Source: Neckera pumila (Eukaryota; Streptophyta; Bryopsida; Hypnales; Neckeraceae). Taken from it: a stretch of 64,000 nucleotides of DNA. The DNA lies in assembly GCA_963969595.1 (NCBI GenBank), contig OZ018410.1:29950913-30014912 (forward strand), read 5' to 3'. Below the pieces are notes generated by a model. It made no database searches and was not told where the DNA came from. It saw only the letters and a program-made list of their open reading frames with translations. The position numbers and the translations under genes were made by a program. Positions 23,486-34,359 of the stretch are shown in pieces (positions within the stretch are counted from its first letter, which is position 1; each line of letters begins with the position of its first letter).

Positions 23486-24103
23486 CCCCTAAAGGACCAA
23501 GGCCCTTTTTTTGCCAAAAACACTAAAAATTGCCATTTCTATAGCAAAATGTAAAAAAAATTGAAAAATGTTTTTTTTCCACATCTAACCATAGGATCTT
23601 ACACCTAACTAGTATGAGAGTATGTGGAAAAAATTTCAGAATTTTTGACCGCGTAGATTGCAAGATATTTGCGTTTAAAGTGAAAGAACAAGTTTTTCAG
23701 CACATTGTGGGACTAGATTTTTTGACTTTGAACATTTTTAACTTTATTTTTTTGCACTACAGAGTTTTGAGATTTTAATATTTATATTGGAGAATTGAGT
23801 TGAGAATCTAGCCAAAAAAAAAAAGTTCAAAAAAACTTATTTTTCATTATTAAGAAAATTGTTAAGTAGAAGTAGGTACAAGATAGAAGGAAATCTAAAA
23901 TATTCATATATTTTAGTTGGGATTAAAATGCACTAATCCCAATGGTGAGATTGTTCTTGCAAGTAAACTAAACCATGCAAAAAACCAAAATTTGAAAAAT
24001 TTGAAAAATTGCATTCAAAAATGAATCCTACAAGTTATTTTTTTCAAAAAGATGCTCTAACTGCCCGAAAACAAGAATGTCCATAACTTTCTCATACAAA
24101 ATC
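23486..24103 (+). mobile_element. piggyBac-like element, family 1, broken by a repeat
   Basis: TTAA at 23482-23485, then CCCCTAAAGGACCAAGGCCC. Family-1 sequence continues to the point where intact copies read CATAACTTTCTCATACAAA. It then gives way to a 13-bp tandem repeat and the GTTT array. The right half is not found nearby. Confidence 0.8.
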
Positions 24104-24155
24104 AATACCTTAAATCAATACCTTAAATCAATACCTTAAATCAATACCTTAAATC
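24104..24155. repeat. four tandem copies of a 13-bp unit
   Basis: AATACCTTAAATC is repeated four times without change, immediately before the GTTT array. The same ATACCTTAAAT precedes the GTTT array at 35.7 kb, so it belongs to a shared repeat family. Confidence 0.95.
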
Positions 24156-24156
24156 A

Positions 24157-24257
24157 GTTTGTTTGTTTGTTTGTTTGTTTGTTTGTTTGTTTGTTTGTTT
24201 GTTTGTTTGTTTGTTTGTTTGTTTGTTTGTTTGTTTGTTTGTTTGTTTGTTTGTTTG
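24157..24257. repeat. (GTTT)25 microsatellite
   Basis: About 25 perfect GTTT units. It is followed by TAGCGTGGACAACTTCC, a GC-richer flank that aligns with the flank of the shorter array at 35.7 kb. Confidence 0.97.
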
Positions 24258-24305
24258 TAGCGTGGACAACTTCCTGACCGTGCGTCCCCCGGCTAAATAT
24301 TTTTT

Positions 24306-24975
24306 CTCTACAAAAAATGAGGATTTTCACCATTCATAAGTATATGATGTTAGGTTCATTTATGCAAATTTTCAGAAGCAACTAAGATGTCTAACTTATT
24401 CTAAACCATGGTGCAATGCAAAGAGGTTAAGTGAGTTGACAATATATACACTAGTCATTTTTTGATAATTTCTTGGGCAATGACAAAATTTCTTATTTGA
24501 GAAAAAGGGAAAACTTAGAAACAAACACTTGAGATATACAGGAAAAATTTCAAGAACCTCGATTCCACAGATTGCAAAGTAATGGAGCTTGAAGTTAGAA
24601 GAAAATGTTTTGTTTTTTTTAAATTGGCCCAACATAGCTAACAAAGTTTGACTCCTCTTAGAATGTAATTTGAGAACTAAAATTTTATTTTTTGGGGATA
24701 ATTTTATGCCATATTTTTTTAGTTATGTACATGCTAAATTTCAAAGGTCAATGGGGTTTTAGAAAAAGATGCCCCAAGATGCCCACATTGCTTGGGCTAC
24801 ACAAAAAAATCAAGGCAAAGTAACTTTTGATTTGTGCACCTAAAAAGGAAAAAAAATGATATTCCTACAAAGGGGATACATGTTCACACTTTGTGTCAAA
24901 ATTTTGTGAACATCTAACCAAAATTGACTTTATAGGAACCTATCCAAATTTTCAAGTGTTTTTTCAATTGACAAT
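24306..24975 (-). mobile_element. partial piggyBac-like element, family 4 (inverted)
   Basis: Matches 21461-22401 in reverse: GATTTTCACCATTCATAAGT here against ACTTATGGATGGTCAAAATC there, and CATCTAACCAAAATTGAC here against the family start. The terminal CCCC/GGGG ends are missing. Its junction with the GTTT repeat marks a rearrangement. Confidence 0.65.
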
Positions 24976-24984
24976 TGACTTCAA

Positions 24985-26103
24985 GGGAAATGTGAGATTT
25001 TGGGTACGTTCCTATGATTACAATTTATGGCATGATTTTTGGAACTTTGTTTAAATATAAAAATATATATTAGCTTTAGAAAATATAAATTTTATTCCAA
25101 TTAATGCCCCAAAGCAAAAGTTATGCTCCATTAAACTCAAGGATCAACTTCAAGCGGGGAGTGCTAGCATGTGAACATAGAATCTATGAGTCTATGAATG
25201 TAAGAGTCTATATTATATACACCTATAATTATAGGTGTCTATATTACATGTACCTATATTATACACTCTTTCTATATTATAGTTTACCTATATTATAGGT
25301 ACATATGTTATAAACACCTTCAAATGCTTGTAGGTACACCTCCAACTAGGTTCAAGGCTTGCAAGCTCATGTCTTTGCGCTCACGTGCTAGTATCGTTGA
25401 ACCTTGAGCAAAAACAAAATTCATAAAAAAACAAACTATTATTTTTGTTTCTAATAGAAATTATGATTTTCTACATTAAAAAATGTGATTCTTTCTATTT
25501 GGATTAGTGATGAGAAAAATTATAGAGCGTCTTTTTTTGTTTGCAATTATGACATATTTAAAGAAAACACCTAATGTGTTGGATTCATTTTTAAACTCAA
25601 TTTTTGAATTTTTTGAAAAAAAATTCTACATGCTTAGTTTGCTTGCTAAACAATCTCATTGTTTGATTTTGTGAGTTTCAATTCCATCTTAGAGCTATTG
25701 ACAATGTAATTTTTCCTTCTATCATGTTCTTACTTCTATTTACCAATTTCGTAAAGAATGAAAATCAAGTGTTTAATTATTTTCACATAAGCTTCTAAAC
25801 TCAATTCTTCAATTTAATATTTTTAAATGTAAAATGTTTAAAATGCAAAAAAAGAAAGTTAAAAAGATTCAAAACCCTATAATCTAATCAAACAAGATGC
25901 AAGAAATAGCATTTTTTCACTTTGAATGCAAATATCTTGCAATCTTTGTGCTTTCTAAATTTTCTTTTATACATTTCTATACTAGTTTGGTGCAAGATCC
26001 TATGATCAAATATGCAAGAAAAAATTATAAAAAACTAAGATTTGCAATAGAAATGACAATTTTGAGAGTTTTTTGATATAAAAAGACCTTGGTCTTTTAG
26101 TGA
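24985..26103 (-). mobile_element. piggyBac-like element, family 1 (inverted), with nested MITE
   Basis: Right end CTTGGTCTTTTAGTGA followed by TTAA at 26104-26107. The left end is eroded but keeps GAGATTTTGGGTACGTTCCTA. Family-1 landmarks appear in reverse order. The extra length is explained by an inserted MITE at 25136-25408. Confidence 0.7.
25136..25408. mobile_element. MITE with CTCAAGG ends and short internal palindromes
   Basis: Ends are inverted: CTCAAGGATCAAC with GTGCTAGCATGTGA at the left; read from the right, CTCAAGGTTCAAC with ACTAGCACGTGAGC. The centre holds repeated TATAGGT/ACCTATA blocks in both orientations. It interrupts a stretch that is continuous in other family-1 copies. 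No clear target duplication. Confidence 0.6.
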
Positions 26104-26107
26104 TTAA

Positions 26108-26530
26108 CCCCTAACGGTTCATGCATTCCAATGGTGGATATGCTTTCATCACCTTGATTGTAACTTTCAAAATAATTATTTTTGGTTCAGTAGTTATGTT
26201 ACCCTAAGCTTTTCAAGTAGCTTGAGTTGTTGGTGCAAAACCCCTCTTTTACTTTTGAAATTTGGCAGGTATGTAACTTACATGATAGAGGATGCAATTG
26301 TTTAAAACAATAACCATGCATAATCCCAAAATCTCACTCCAGAAGGAGTTAAAGTTTGTTAACTTTGTCATGCCAGGTTGGAGAAAAAAAAATTCTTCGA
26401 CCTTCAAATGCTATAACCTTTCAGAGTGTGTGGGCAAGGTCTTTGTTTTTTTTTCCACACATTCCCATAGTAATCTAACACAAATTTGAACCGTTGAATT
26501 TGGGGGATGCATTTTTTCTTACTGTCCTAG
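26108..26530 (+). mobile_element. partial piggyBac-like element, family 4
   Basis: Begins CCCCTAACGGTTCATGC after a TTAA shared with the preceding element. Contains family-4 landmarks (GAAATTTGGCAGGTATGTAA). The far end is lost in GC-richer DNA. Confidence 0.55.
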
Positions 26531-27170
26531 AAATTCTAAGTTATAGCCCAAACTGGAAGATCCGAGTGGCTGGTCCAACACACTGCAGCCCCAACAAGAG
26601 TCTGTCTCAACCAACTTTGGTACCGGGCACCGAAGGCTCCACACTCATCACTCACGGAGCCTCAAGGCAAGAGCGAGGGCCCCATGCCCAGTGCAAATAT
26701 CACTCCGAGGTGAGCAAGGGCGGAAGCTCCCCGGCCCCTCATCCATGCTTCCTGCCGAAAATCAGATAACTTACTTCCTAAGTTATACAGTACCCATGCA
26801 AATCGATGACATGATGCCCTCCCGTGCTCACCAATATTAATTTAACATAGAATATTTTAGGCCTTGCAATCTACAGTAGATCATTCAATTCATGGTGTGC
26901 CATTCTCCAGCCGCAACTTTGCTTGCCTGCAGATTCACGCCCACGGATCAGACTCCCCGAGAATCCGCCAGGCTGCGTCAGTTGCTGCTGACTCAATTAG
27001 CATTTGCTGGGACAATAGTATAGTACAGTATTGTAAAATTAATTGGGCTTCTGTCGGGTGGGTTGCATCCCAGGGGAGAGTAGCAGAGTAGGAAGCTTGG
27101 GTTGGAATTGGGGAATTTGAGATTCTTTGTGAATTCTGTTGGGTCCGTTTTGTTGCCCGTGTTGTTACCC
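26531..27170. other. GC-richer island, no gene assigned
   Basis: Composition rises sharply. The overlapping open frames on both strands (up to 147 codons on the minus strand) have no domain and are probably shadows of composition. It may be the former upstream region of the TPR relic that follows. Confidence 0.3.
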
Positions 27171-27175
27171 GTGTT

Positions 27176-27441
27176 GTGGGTGGGAAGGCTATGGAGGTGG
27201 GAAGTTTGTGTGCTTGGAAACACAACGCGGACTCGGCTGCGCGAGTTCGAGTGATGTGTGGAGTGGATCCGTTGAGAATAGCCCAGCAATCGCTCTCGTG
27301 TAACTCTGATTTCCCATCGGTCTTGTTGCCGAGAAGGCTGTCGGTCTCGACCCCTGGAGATGCTCGCTGCGTTGCCATGCCAGGCGGCGACTAGCTTGGA
27401 CTGCTGTTCGGGAAACCGCTCAAGTGATGGTGATCAAATTC
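27176..27441 (+). pseudogene. 5' fragment of a TPR-like gene (relic)
   Basis: Translation from MEVGSLCAWKHNADS through AARVRVMCGVDPLRIAQQ resembles the N-terminal region of the TPR gene (SARVWCGIEASRISQ). Next comes STPGDARC, and after a frame change TAVRETAQVM, matching the pseudogene at 4684 (STSGDAM and TARETAEVEM) base by base. The TPR repeats themselves are absent. The fragment is therefore a truncated paralogue. Confidence 0.65.
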
Positions 27442-27443
27442 TT

Positions 27444-27880
27444 GGGAGAGAGTAACACATGCAATTGATTGCAGTCCAGGCAATTGGACGCAGCTTGTAA
27501 CGGATTTCTGTGAATATTGACAGCAGTGATCGAGCGTTTACAAATCTTTTTTGGAACCTGCAACTTGTGCCTTGCGATGAGAAGCTATGGACTCATGTTG
27601 CATCTATTGCATGCATTACTCCAACCATGTCTTGTGCCTGTGCTGGTTCTTGTACATGCTGATGGTGGACAAATTTGGGGAGCGAGCAACACATGGACTT
27701 GACTTTGGAATGCAGCCTGTAATGGAATTATGTGTATATTGACAGAAGAGGGTGTTCTGGAATATTCTTTGTTAAAACGAGAATTATAATGAGAAGCTAC
27801 TCATCTTCTGTACGTTGTATGCATTTACTGGAATCATATCTTGTGCATGTGCGGATTCTTGGAGGTACTGATTGCATGAG
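27444..27880 (+). repeat. two diverged tandem units of about 232 bp
   Basis: Unit 1 starts GGGAGAGAGTAACACATG near 27444 and unit 2 starts GGGGAGCGAGCAACACATGG near 27675. Shared later blocks are GTGAATATTGACAG against GTGTATATTGACAG, and CATGTCTTGTGCCTGTGC against CATATCTTGTGCATGTGC. This is an old local duplication with no coding frame. Confidence 0.7.
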
Positions 27881-27947
27881 TCTCGGTAAGTCTCTGGCTT
27901 GTAATTTTGATGACTGCAACTTTAAATGCCTCCCATCAATTTTTCAG

Positions 27948-28063
27948 GTTCTGCATTGACTTACACGATAGAGGAACCCAAGTTAGCCTTACATTTCCAC
28001 AATTCAAACAAGGATGCAGCAAGTTCCATGTTGCCCTTCTCCATTTTGTATATCACCTTCCAG
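27948..28063 (+). other. candidate internal exon of unknown gene
   Basis: Bounded by a consensus acceptor (TTTTTCAG) and donor (CAG then GTGAGA). It is open in the frame FCIDLHDRGTQVSLTFPQFK and beyond, alternating hydrophobic and polar as a folded domain would. A second possible exon begins after TCTTGTAG at 28398, but the obvious join runs into a stop. I recognise no family. Confidence 0.3.
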
Positions 28064-28139
28064 GTGAGACTGGTATCTATCCTGCACACATTGGTGAAAG
28101 GGGTATGATTTTGCTGCAGCTCTAACATTGTTCAACCCC

Positions 28140-28975
28140 GAGTTTTCTGGTTCGCAGACGGATTTCTATCACTGTAGAACATAAAATTCTAGTCGAAGAG
28201 TACCCACTCTGAGTGTTAGGGTTTAGGTAGGCCACCCATTAGCTTTGTCCTTAACTCATTCCAGCTGAGTGTCTACACCTCCCATAGACAATTAATGGGC
28301 TTCACTGGTGCATCACATTATTGAGCAATGGTAGCAAGGTGCCTTAAAGAGAAATTTCAAGTATTCTTCTTCATTAATATGAAAAAAATCTCTTGTAGAA
28401 GATCGACACTATGCTGTGGTACAGTATCTATGTTTCTCCATTGTGGAGATTTGTGTAACAAGGACGATGGTTGTATCTCTTTCCCTCTTCACCTGGCTGG
28501 TTGTTGCAAACTAGTTCAACTTTTGATGACTGCAGAACATTTTACCTCGTGTACTGATGAAGGGGAATTCATTGCTCTATGTTGTTTGCGTGTCATCAAC
28601 TCCTGTAATTCAAATCCTTCTCAAAAGAAACCCAAGAAATATTTCCATCCAAGAATACCCGGGAGAGTTAGTCTCACAAAATACCTACTTAGGGTGAAAC
28701 AAATCTCTTGGATCAAAAAAATCTCTGGAATATTTTTCGAAAACTTGAATTGCCATTCTAACTTTCTAGGGTGGGTGATTCCCCAAATTTTCAGAATACG
28801 TACACAGGACATATGATATTTGACAGATGGTCTTTCAATTAGTAATTGAAATGCCGGCAGATAATATGTAGTACAATCATTCGCATGCTGTTGGTGATCC
28901 AAAATTGCATGTAAGCAGATATTGTGAATGGGAGCAGTGACTGCAGTCGTGCAAATAGACTTCTGTAATCCCTAC
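28140..28975. other. no gene assigned
   Basis: A plus-strand frame of 162 codons (28328-28816) is open, but its composition is Cys- and Lys-rich without a domain. The minus strand has an open stretch that could be a decayed continuation of the gene relic to the right. Confidence 0.25.
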
Positions 28976-28979
28976 GCAA

Positions 28980-30558
28980 GGTGAACCAGCCTATCACCAC
29001 TCTCAATTCTGTACCCAGAGGGTACATTCCAGAAGAAAAATGCACATGTCATTTACATGATGGCAGAATCGGAATGCAGATGGTAATAGGCATGATCTCC
29101 AGAAAATGGAGCAATGTAAACTTTGAGCATTATTTGCAAGAGTTTGCCATGCAATGCCTTCAACCGGTTTAGGATGTTCTGAGAATGGCATATCAGAGTC
29201 ATTTCAACGTATTCTGAGAGACAATGTCGTACAGTACAATCACCATTTGGTAACTCTAGAACACATCTTTTTGAAGTGGGATTTTTTCACAACGAGAGCT
29301 TGCAAACTTGTGCCATACAATTCCACAATAAAAAGTGTTTCTTCTTGCTGGAGCACAGATTCAAGGGATCTGTGTTCCTGCAAGAAATTCATGAGTGAAT
29401 ATGGATGATGGACCCCCCCAGTATTACGAAGTTTGTACTATACTAAACTGGAGAAGAAGGAAGAAAAATCGTCGCATCCAGTTGCTAGTCAAGTATAGAC
29501 TAGAAGCATCAGTAACCAAGCAAAACATGGTGTTACAGACTACGAATGAAGGATTGGTAGCCAAGCAGAGGCAAAATCTATATGGATTGCATATATTGCG
29601 CACTTCTCAGCATTCGCCACCAAAATGAGGCCAGCTCGTGGCGCACCAATAACCAGGTTGTAAAAGGCACGCTCTGACTTACTAGTGCTAGAGCTTTCGA
29701 ACTCCAGTGTCTGCATTTTCCAGACACATCATACTGCATTGAATTACAGTAATACACGGTCGTTAGAAACTGCCGGTCTGAACTATGTTGATGATCTGAT
29801 ATATAGGACACGGCATCTACAGCATTTCCGTCATATGGTTTGAACAGAGAGGCTGCATTGCTTCTGTTCTCCCCAAATGCGTACCTGGAACAGACAAATG
29901 AAAATCAGAGCTTGGTGACTTGGAAGGTTTTTCATGTATAGCAGGTAGTCCGGAGTATTGTACAATGAAGGAACCTTAAAATCAAATGAGAAGAGTTATT
30001 TACATACTGTGGAGGTTAATGCCAAGCGGAATGGATCCGAGAGGGTAACATCTACATCAGTGGCCACGGCATCATACTGTGTAGTCACGGAGACTCCTTT
30101 CAGAGGATTTCTCAATTGACATATACACAACAGAATGCTCTGCATTGAATCTCCAACACCAGTCGATTGCACTGCCTTGTTGATACCAATCGTGAAAACG
30201 TATCTTCCAATCGCAATAGAAGACATTTCCTGCATTTAGAACGTTTGTAGCAGTCATGCAGTTCAAACGCAAGAAATATGCTTGAAAATGGATGCAATAG
30301 GCAAAATTACTAAAGCAACATGCTGAAATCATTTGGGTGTAATATTTTTGAGTTCTATTGATGTTCTAATTCCTTGGTGCAATGAAACAATGGTCTTCAA
30401 GAATAGTTTGCCTGCAAGTTAGTATGCCAACAGGTGGGGATGGTACGTTTCCTGTTGCCTACAAGTTGAACAACGAGAAGATTGTTCTTGGTTAGGTTTC
30501 CATCCTCACCAGATCCTTCATGAATCTGACTGAGCAACTCCCAAAACTCAATTGAATC
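28980..30558 (-). pseudogene. multi-exon gene relic, family unknown
   Basis: Four open minus-strand segments carry intron-like borders. 30558 downward, after an acceptor: DSIEFWELLSQIHEG and LVVQLVGNRKRTIPTCW. 30229-30008, between TGCAG and GTATGT: IAIGRYVFTIGINKAV and PLKGVSVTTQYDAVATDVD. 29884-29683, between TTCCAG and GTAAGT: YISDHQHSSDRQFLTTVYYC. 29377 downward, after TTGCAG: NTDPLNLCSSKKK, CVLELPNGDCTVRHCLSEY and KVYIAPFSGDHAYYHLHSD. The last runs about 130 codons in one frame through three stops (TGA, TAA, TAG), each one C-to-T step from a sense codon. Phases between segments do not join cleanly. The V-L-E-L-P-N-G-D-C-T pattern recalls OB-fold strands, which is only a guess. A wrong exon model of a live gene is possible. 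Confidence 0.4.
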
Positions 30559-30575
30559 CTATGCAAGTTGTGGAA

Positions 30576-31079
30576 ATTTACTAACAACCAAATTCTTTCA
30601 TCTTTCAAATTGTTGTGGTACAGCTCATGTAAAATGTCAAGGTCCCTTGTTGTTGGTCACCACTTGAGGCAATCACTTTTCGTATGTGAGATACTCTGAC
30701 TGACACACTGCAAGATCCTAAAATGCAACAAGCAAGCTTGTCTATGCCACAATATGTGTAATATGCCACTTGGACAAGCACAGAATCTTGAGGATGATCC
30801 AAAAAATTTCCCCCAAAATTTTAGAATACTCTTGGACTCCAGGCCCAAAATATTCTAGAAACCTTAATTCTTTGAGTACACTCATCTTCAGGTACTAAAT
30901 CCACAAAATACAACATTGGTAGGCCAATTTGCTACAACACCCTAAAATAGTTATTGCGTACTAGCCATGTCTATGCAATATTGTAAGGTGGGTACACCCA
31001 TAATCACACCCTATTTAAAACTATCCTTACCTTGCCATGTACATCTATATGTATGTAAGTTGAAGAAATGATTACAAAC
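30576..31079. other. no gene assigned
   Basis: A minus-strand open stretch (30605-30802, including YYTYCGIDKLACCILGSC) may be an upstream part of the relic to its left. It has no firm splice borders. Confidence 0.25.
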
Positions 31080-31255
31080 ACTGGAAGGAACCCGTGTTGA
31101 AAGTTGACGGATTTTGTTAGACATCCAATGTAATAACTCATATTTTTACGTGAACAATGATGTCCAATATAACATGAAGATATTACATTAGACATCATTA
31201 TTGACATAAAAACACGGTTTGTTACATTAGATGTCTAACAAAATCCATTAACATA
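31080..31255. mobile_element. palindromic core related to the CACTA MITE at 3.4 kb
   Basis: GGATTTTGTTAGACATCCAATGTAA on the left is inverted as TTACATTAGATGTCTAACAAAATCC on the right, enclosing GACATAAAAACA as in 3444-3659. The left edge CACTGGAAG is CACTA-like. The right terminus has been replaced by a poly-A run. Confidence 0.6.
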
Positions 31256-31282
31256 GACATAAGAAAAAAAAAAAAAAAACGT

Positions 31283-31663
31283 TTGTACAAATAGGCCTCC
31301 CTTGTGCGCACACTTGTAAACAATAGAAATGGTGTTGACTTCATTTTCTTTTTGAAATTTATTAGTAGGAAGTTCTCCCAAATGGCCAAATTTTTGGTTT
31401 TTTAATAACCGTTTTTCCTATATTTTACAAATTAAAACATGAAAGTATGTATTTTGGCTTCAATTCTATGTCTAAGAATTTGTCCCAAAAAATACATATT
31501 TTGATGTTTTAATTTGTAAAAATAGGAAAAACAATTATTAAAACAACCAAAAAAATTGACCATTTGGAAGGACTTTCTACTAATGAATTTCAAACAAAAA
31601 AATGGGGTCAACACCATTTCTATTGTTTACAAGTGCGCGCACAAGGGAGGCCTATTTGTACAA
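31283..31663. mobile_element. palindromic MITE with arms of about 165 bp
   Basis: The left end TTGTACAAATAGGCCTCCCT is inverted at the right as AGGGAGGCCTATTTGTACAA, and the match continues through AACAATAGAAATGGTGTTGAC. The arms stay paired inward to about 31440 and 31500. A transcript through it would fold into a long hairpin. No coding frame and no clear target duplication. Confidence 0.9.
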
Positions 31664-32899
31664 TTGTAGAGGACATAAAACAATGTATTTTTAGATGTAT
31701 TTTGGAAAGAACATGTCTGCCTACTATAGGAATATATAATAGAAATTTCAGCTAAGAATCATTAATTTAAACCTCGCAATGGTATTCAAAACCCCTAAAC
31801 TCAAAAAGTGTAATAAATCAGAGATACTAAACTTAAATACAAAATGATTTTAATTTTTTTGAAAAAGAAGGGATACGACTACAATCGAGACATTTAGAAA
31901 GACTTTTTTGTTCTTGACATTGGGTTCATAATTCAAAAGTTACAGCAGAGGACAAACCTAATTTGCCCAGGTGCAACCAAATTGACCACTCTTTCTTGCA
32001 ATCACGTAGAAGCTAGACTTGGAAAGCTTTATATTATTAGTATAGTTGCTGAAAGTAAAAAGAAACTGAATTTCACTTGATTTTGAAAGTGAAGTTGAAT
32101 TAATTCTTGCTTTGGGTGTCGGATAGCCGTGTTGTAATCTCTTCCTTCAGTTTTCTTTTTACACCAACAAGAAAAGAATAGAATGCACTCTATTGAGATT
32201 GCATTACTTTTAAATATGCAAGTAGAGACATGCTCAAGCAGTGTGTTTCCATGCATTTAAATAAATGATTAAATAAATTATCATCAAAAAATAATTGTAG
32301 AGCACTAAGCCTTAAAGAAAAATTGGAAGAAAAATTGGAAGATGGTGCCAAGTTGTTCTAATTTTGAAAACAATTTGGATGAAATTGCCAATTTTAAATG
32401 AAACTCATTCAAATATGTCAATGGGAAGATAGTTCTATCCAAAATATAAAAGAACATTACAATATTTGGCTAAATCATTTTCTTGTATGCTGTCACTTTA
32501 GCACTTTTCTAAAAACAAAACAAAAAACTGCGTACTCAGTGTAACAACACCAAAACATTTTTATGAACCCCACCTTTAAATTGGCATAATAAAGAATCCA
32601 GTTAAGAAACAACATGCAAAGTTGAGCCTAGTTTGAACAAGTGAGAGCTTGCCAAGCCAAATGAATGAACCGTTATCTTTACTTGTGAATTATGGCCTCT
32701 GTCCCACTAAAAAACTCCGAATCAAAAAATAGGGCATGTATCACTAAAAAGGTTCCATTATTTATTTTGATCAATTGATCGTTGAGCAAGCAATATGGAA
32801 TTTGATGAAATCTGATAAAAATAACTTTGCATTACTGACCACACAGGCGGTGGAGAAGGACCAAGATGAAACTATAAATTCAAATTAAAGTGAGCGGGA
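31664..32899. other. anonymous AT-rich sequence, no gene seen
   Basis: No recognised gene or repeat end. Short open frames are unsupported. Confidence 0.4.
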
Positions 32900-34050
32900 A
32901 AGAGGCAGTAACTAACTATGCTAGTCTTGGCTAACTAACTCAATATTTCTAATGAAGCTACAGAGGGGGGAGTCGAGGGACTGCATCGTATTTCCAACAC
33001 TCCCCCTCAGTCCGCTACTCCTCTGTAATTCCTGATCTGATGTTGAACTTTACTGTGATTGAACTTCAATGGTCATGGTGATGTGTGTTGAAATTTAAGA
33101 GGAACTTTTGTTTAAATCTTCCTTGCTTGACGCTTTGAATTCCTCCTGTGGAATTATCAGTTGAAGCCGACTTCTCATCTCCTGGAATTGGACTCTGCTT
33201 AGGGGTTGCATAAAAACATGGGTTGTCTGTCGTTGAGATTGGACGAACTCCAGGCAGATTCTTCCCTTCCCTTGCAAATGTGATCGCGTATCAGGTGACA
33301 CGTTTTCTTGATGTGCTTAGTACGAGCTTGGAAGACAGGATTCTTCGCCATTTTCAAGCAGCTTTGGTTATTGCAAAATATAGTAATGGGTCGTGATAGC
33401 GGCAAATGAATCTCTTCAAGCAAATTCCGTATCCACATAGCCTCTTTTGTTGCTTCTGCAAGGGCTCTGTATTCAGCCTCAGAGCTAGACTGCACCACTT
33501 CATTTTGCAGTTTGCTTTTCCAGGAGATTGGTGACATTCCGATATTCATTACATAACCTGAGGTAGACTTTCTTTCGTCCAGATCACGAAGATAATCACT
33601 GTCCGAGTACCCATGCGGTATTATGTCTCCCCCTCTTGGATAGTGAATAGCGAGGTGAGAGGTTTAAGTAACAAAAATTATGCAGGACAGCGTGAAGACA
33701 GGCTTCCCTGGGAGCAGAAGTGAACCGAGTGACAATGCCAACCGCAAATGCAACATCAAGCCGTGTATTTGTTACGTGAAGAAGCTTTCCAACTCCAGTG
33801 CAGTAGTATATGATGCCATGATCTTCAAGTAACGGTGAATCCATGTGGAGAGAAAGGCTGTTGTATACTGTAGCTTCCACTGGAGTAGGTGATAGAAGAC
33901 GGTCAGTGAGATCCATGTCTTCAAGGCATTTTTGAATGTATCGGTGATGCGACATCATGATGCCGCAGAAGCTAGAGAGAAAATCAACGCCCAATTATAA
34001 TGATAAGTTACCCAAAACTGTCATGGCAAATTCGTCCATTTAAGTTTTGG
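32900..34050 (-). mobile_element. Ty1/copia retrotransposon relic (pol 3' end and LTR start)
   Basis: From high to low coordinate: the last part of reverse transcriptase (FAMTVLGNLS, GVDFLSS, IMMSHHRYIQKCLEDM), the connection (GKLLHVTNTRLDVAFAVGIV, FTSAPREA), a frame change near 33655, then RNase H (GYSDSDYLRDLDERKSTSGY, SSSEAEYRALAEATKEAMWI, NNQSCLKMAKNPVF, RTKHI). A purine tract (GAGGGGGAG) then leads into an LTR-like start TGTTGGAAATACG, read down from 32999. Gag, integrase and most of reverse transcriptase are missing, and the far end of the LTR is not found. The element cannot move on its own. Confidence 0.85.
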
Positions 34051-34164
34051 ATTGCCAGCTTTGCATTGGGTCAATAATAACATAATGAAGTCCGCAGTCC
34101 TCCATTTGAAAATTCCAATATTGTCTTTGTTTGGGTTATGCATTGTTGATGTTGTAAGTCCTCA

Positions 34165-34285
34165 TTGAAATTAAGGTTGAAGAGTAGTCGAGAGAATTTA
34201 AATTAGTGATTTTTTTCATTTTTCATTTTCTAAAACAAGAATATTTATTGGGGAAATATTTGTTGTCTAGTCCCTTGAAAAAAGG
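34165..34285 (+). repeat. segment duplicated at 41547-41680
   Basis: TTAAGGTTGAAGAGTA, TTTTTTCATTTT, AAAACAAGAATATT and TGTCTAGTC appear in the same order at 41.5 kb with substitutions and small indels. Here the TTAA is not next to a transposon end. Confidence 0.65.
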
Positions 34286-34359
34286 AACTCAATAGGTTAT
34301 TTTCTCAAAAAGGTGCTATAATTGTCCAAAACACACTACCAATTTGTGGGTAGGTATAG

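Noticed and set aside
24157..24257. GTTT array as a CRISPR or centromeric satellite
   Set aside because: A simple tetranucleotide repeat without spacers or a longer monomer.
26935..27378. 147-codon minus-strand open frame
   Set aside because: It is the antisense of the TPR relic, and the plus strand carries the homology.
27736..27755. Resemblance to miR156 (TTGACAGAAGAG)
   Set aside because: Match is partial and there is no complementary arm nearby to form a hairpin.
28328..28816. 162-codon plus-strand open frame
   Set aside because: No domain, odd Cys/Lys composition, no clear start context, and it overlaps a possible decayed minus-strand gene.
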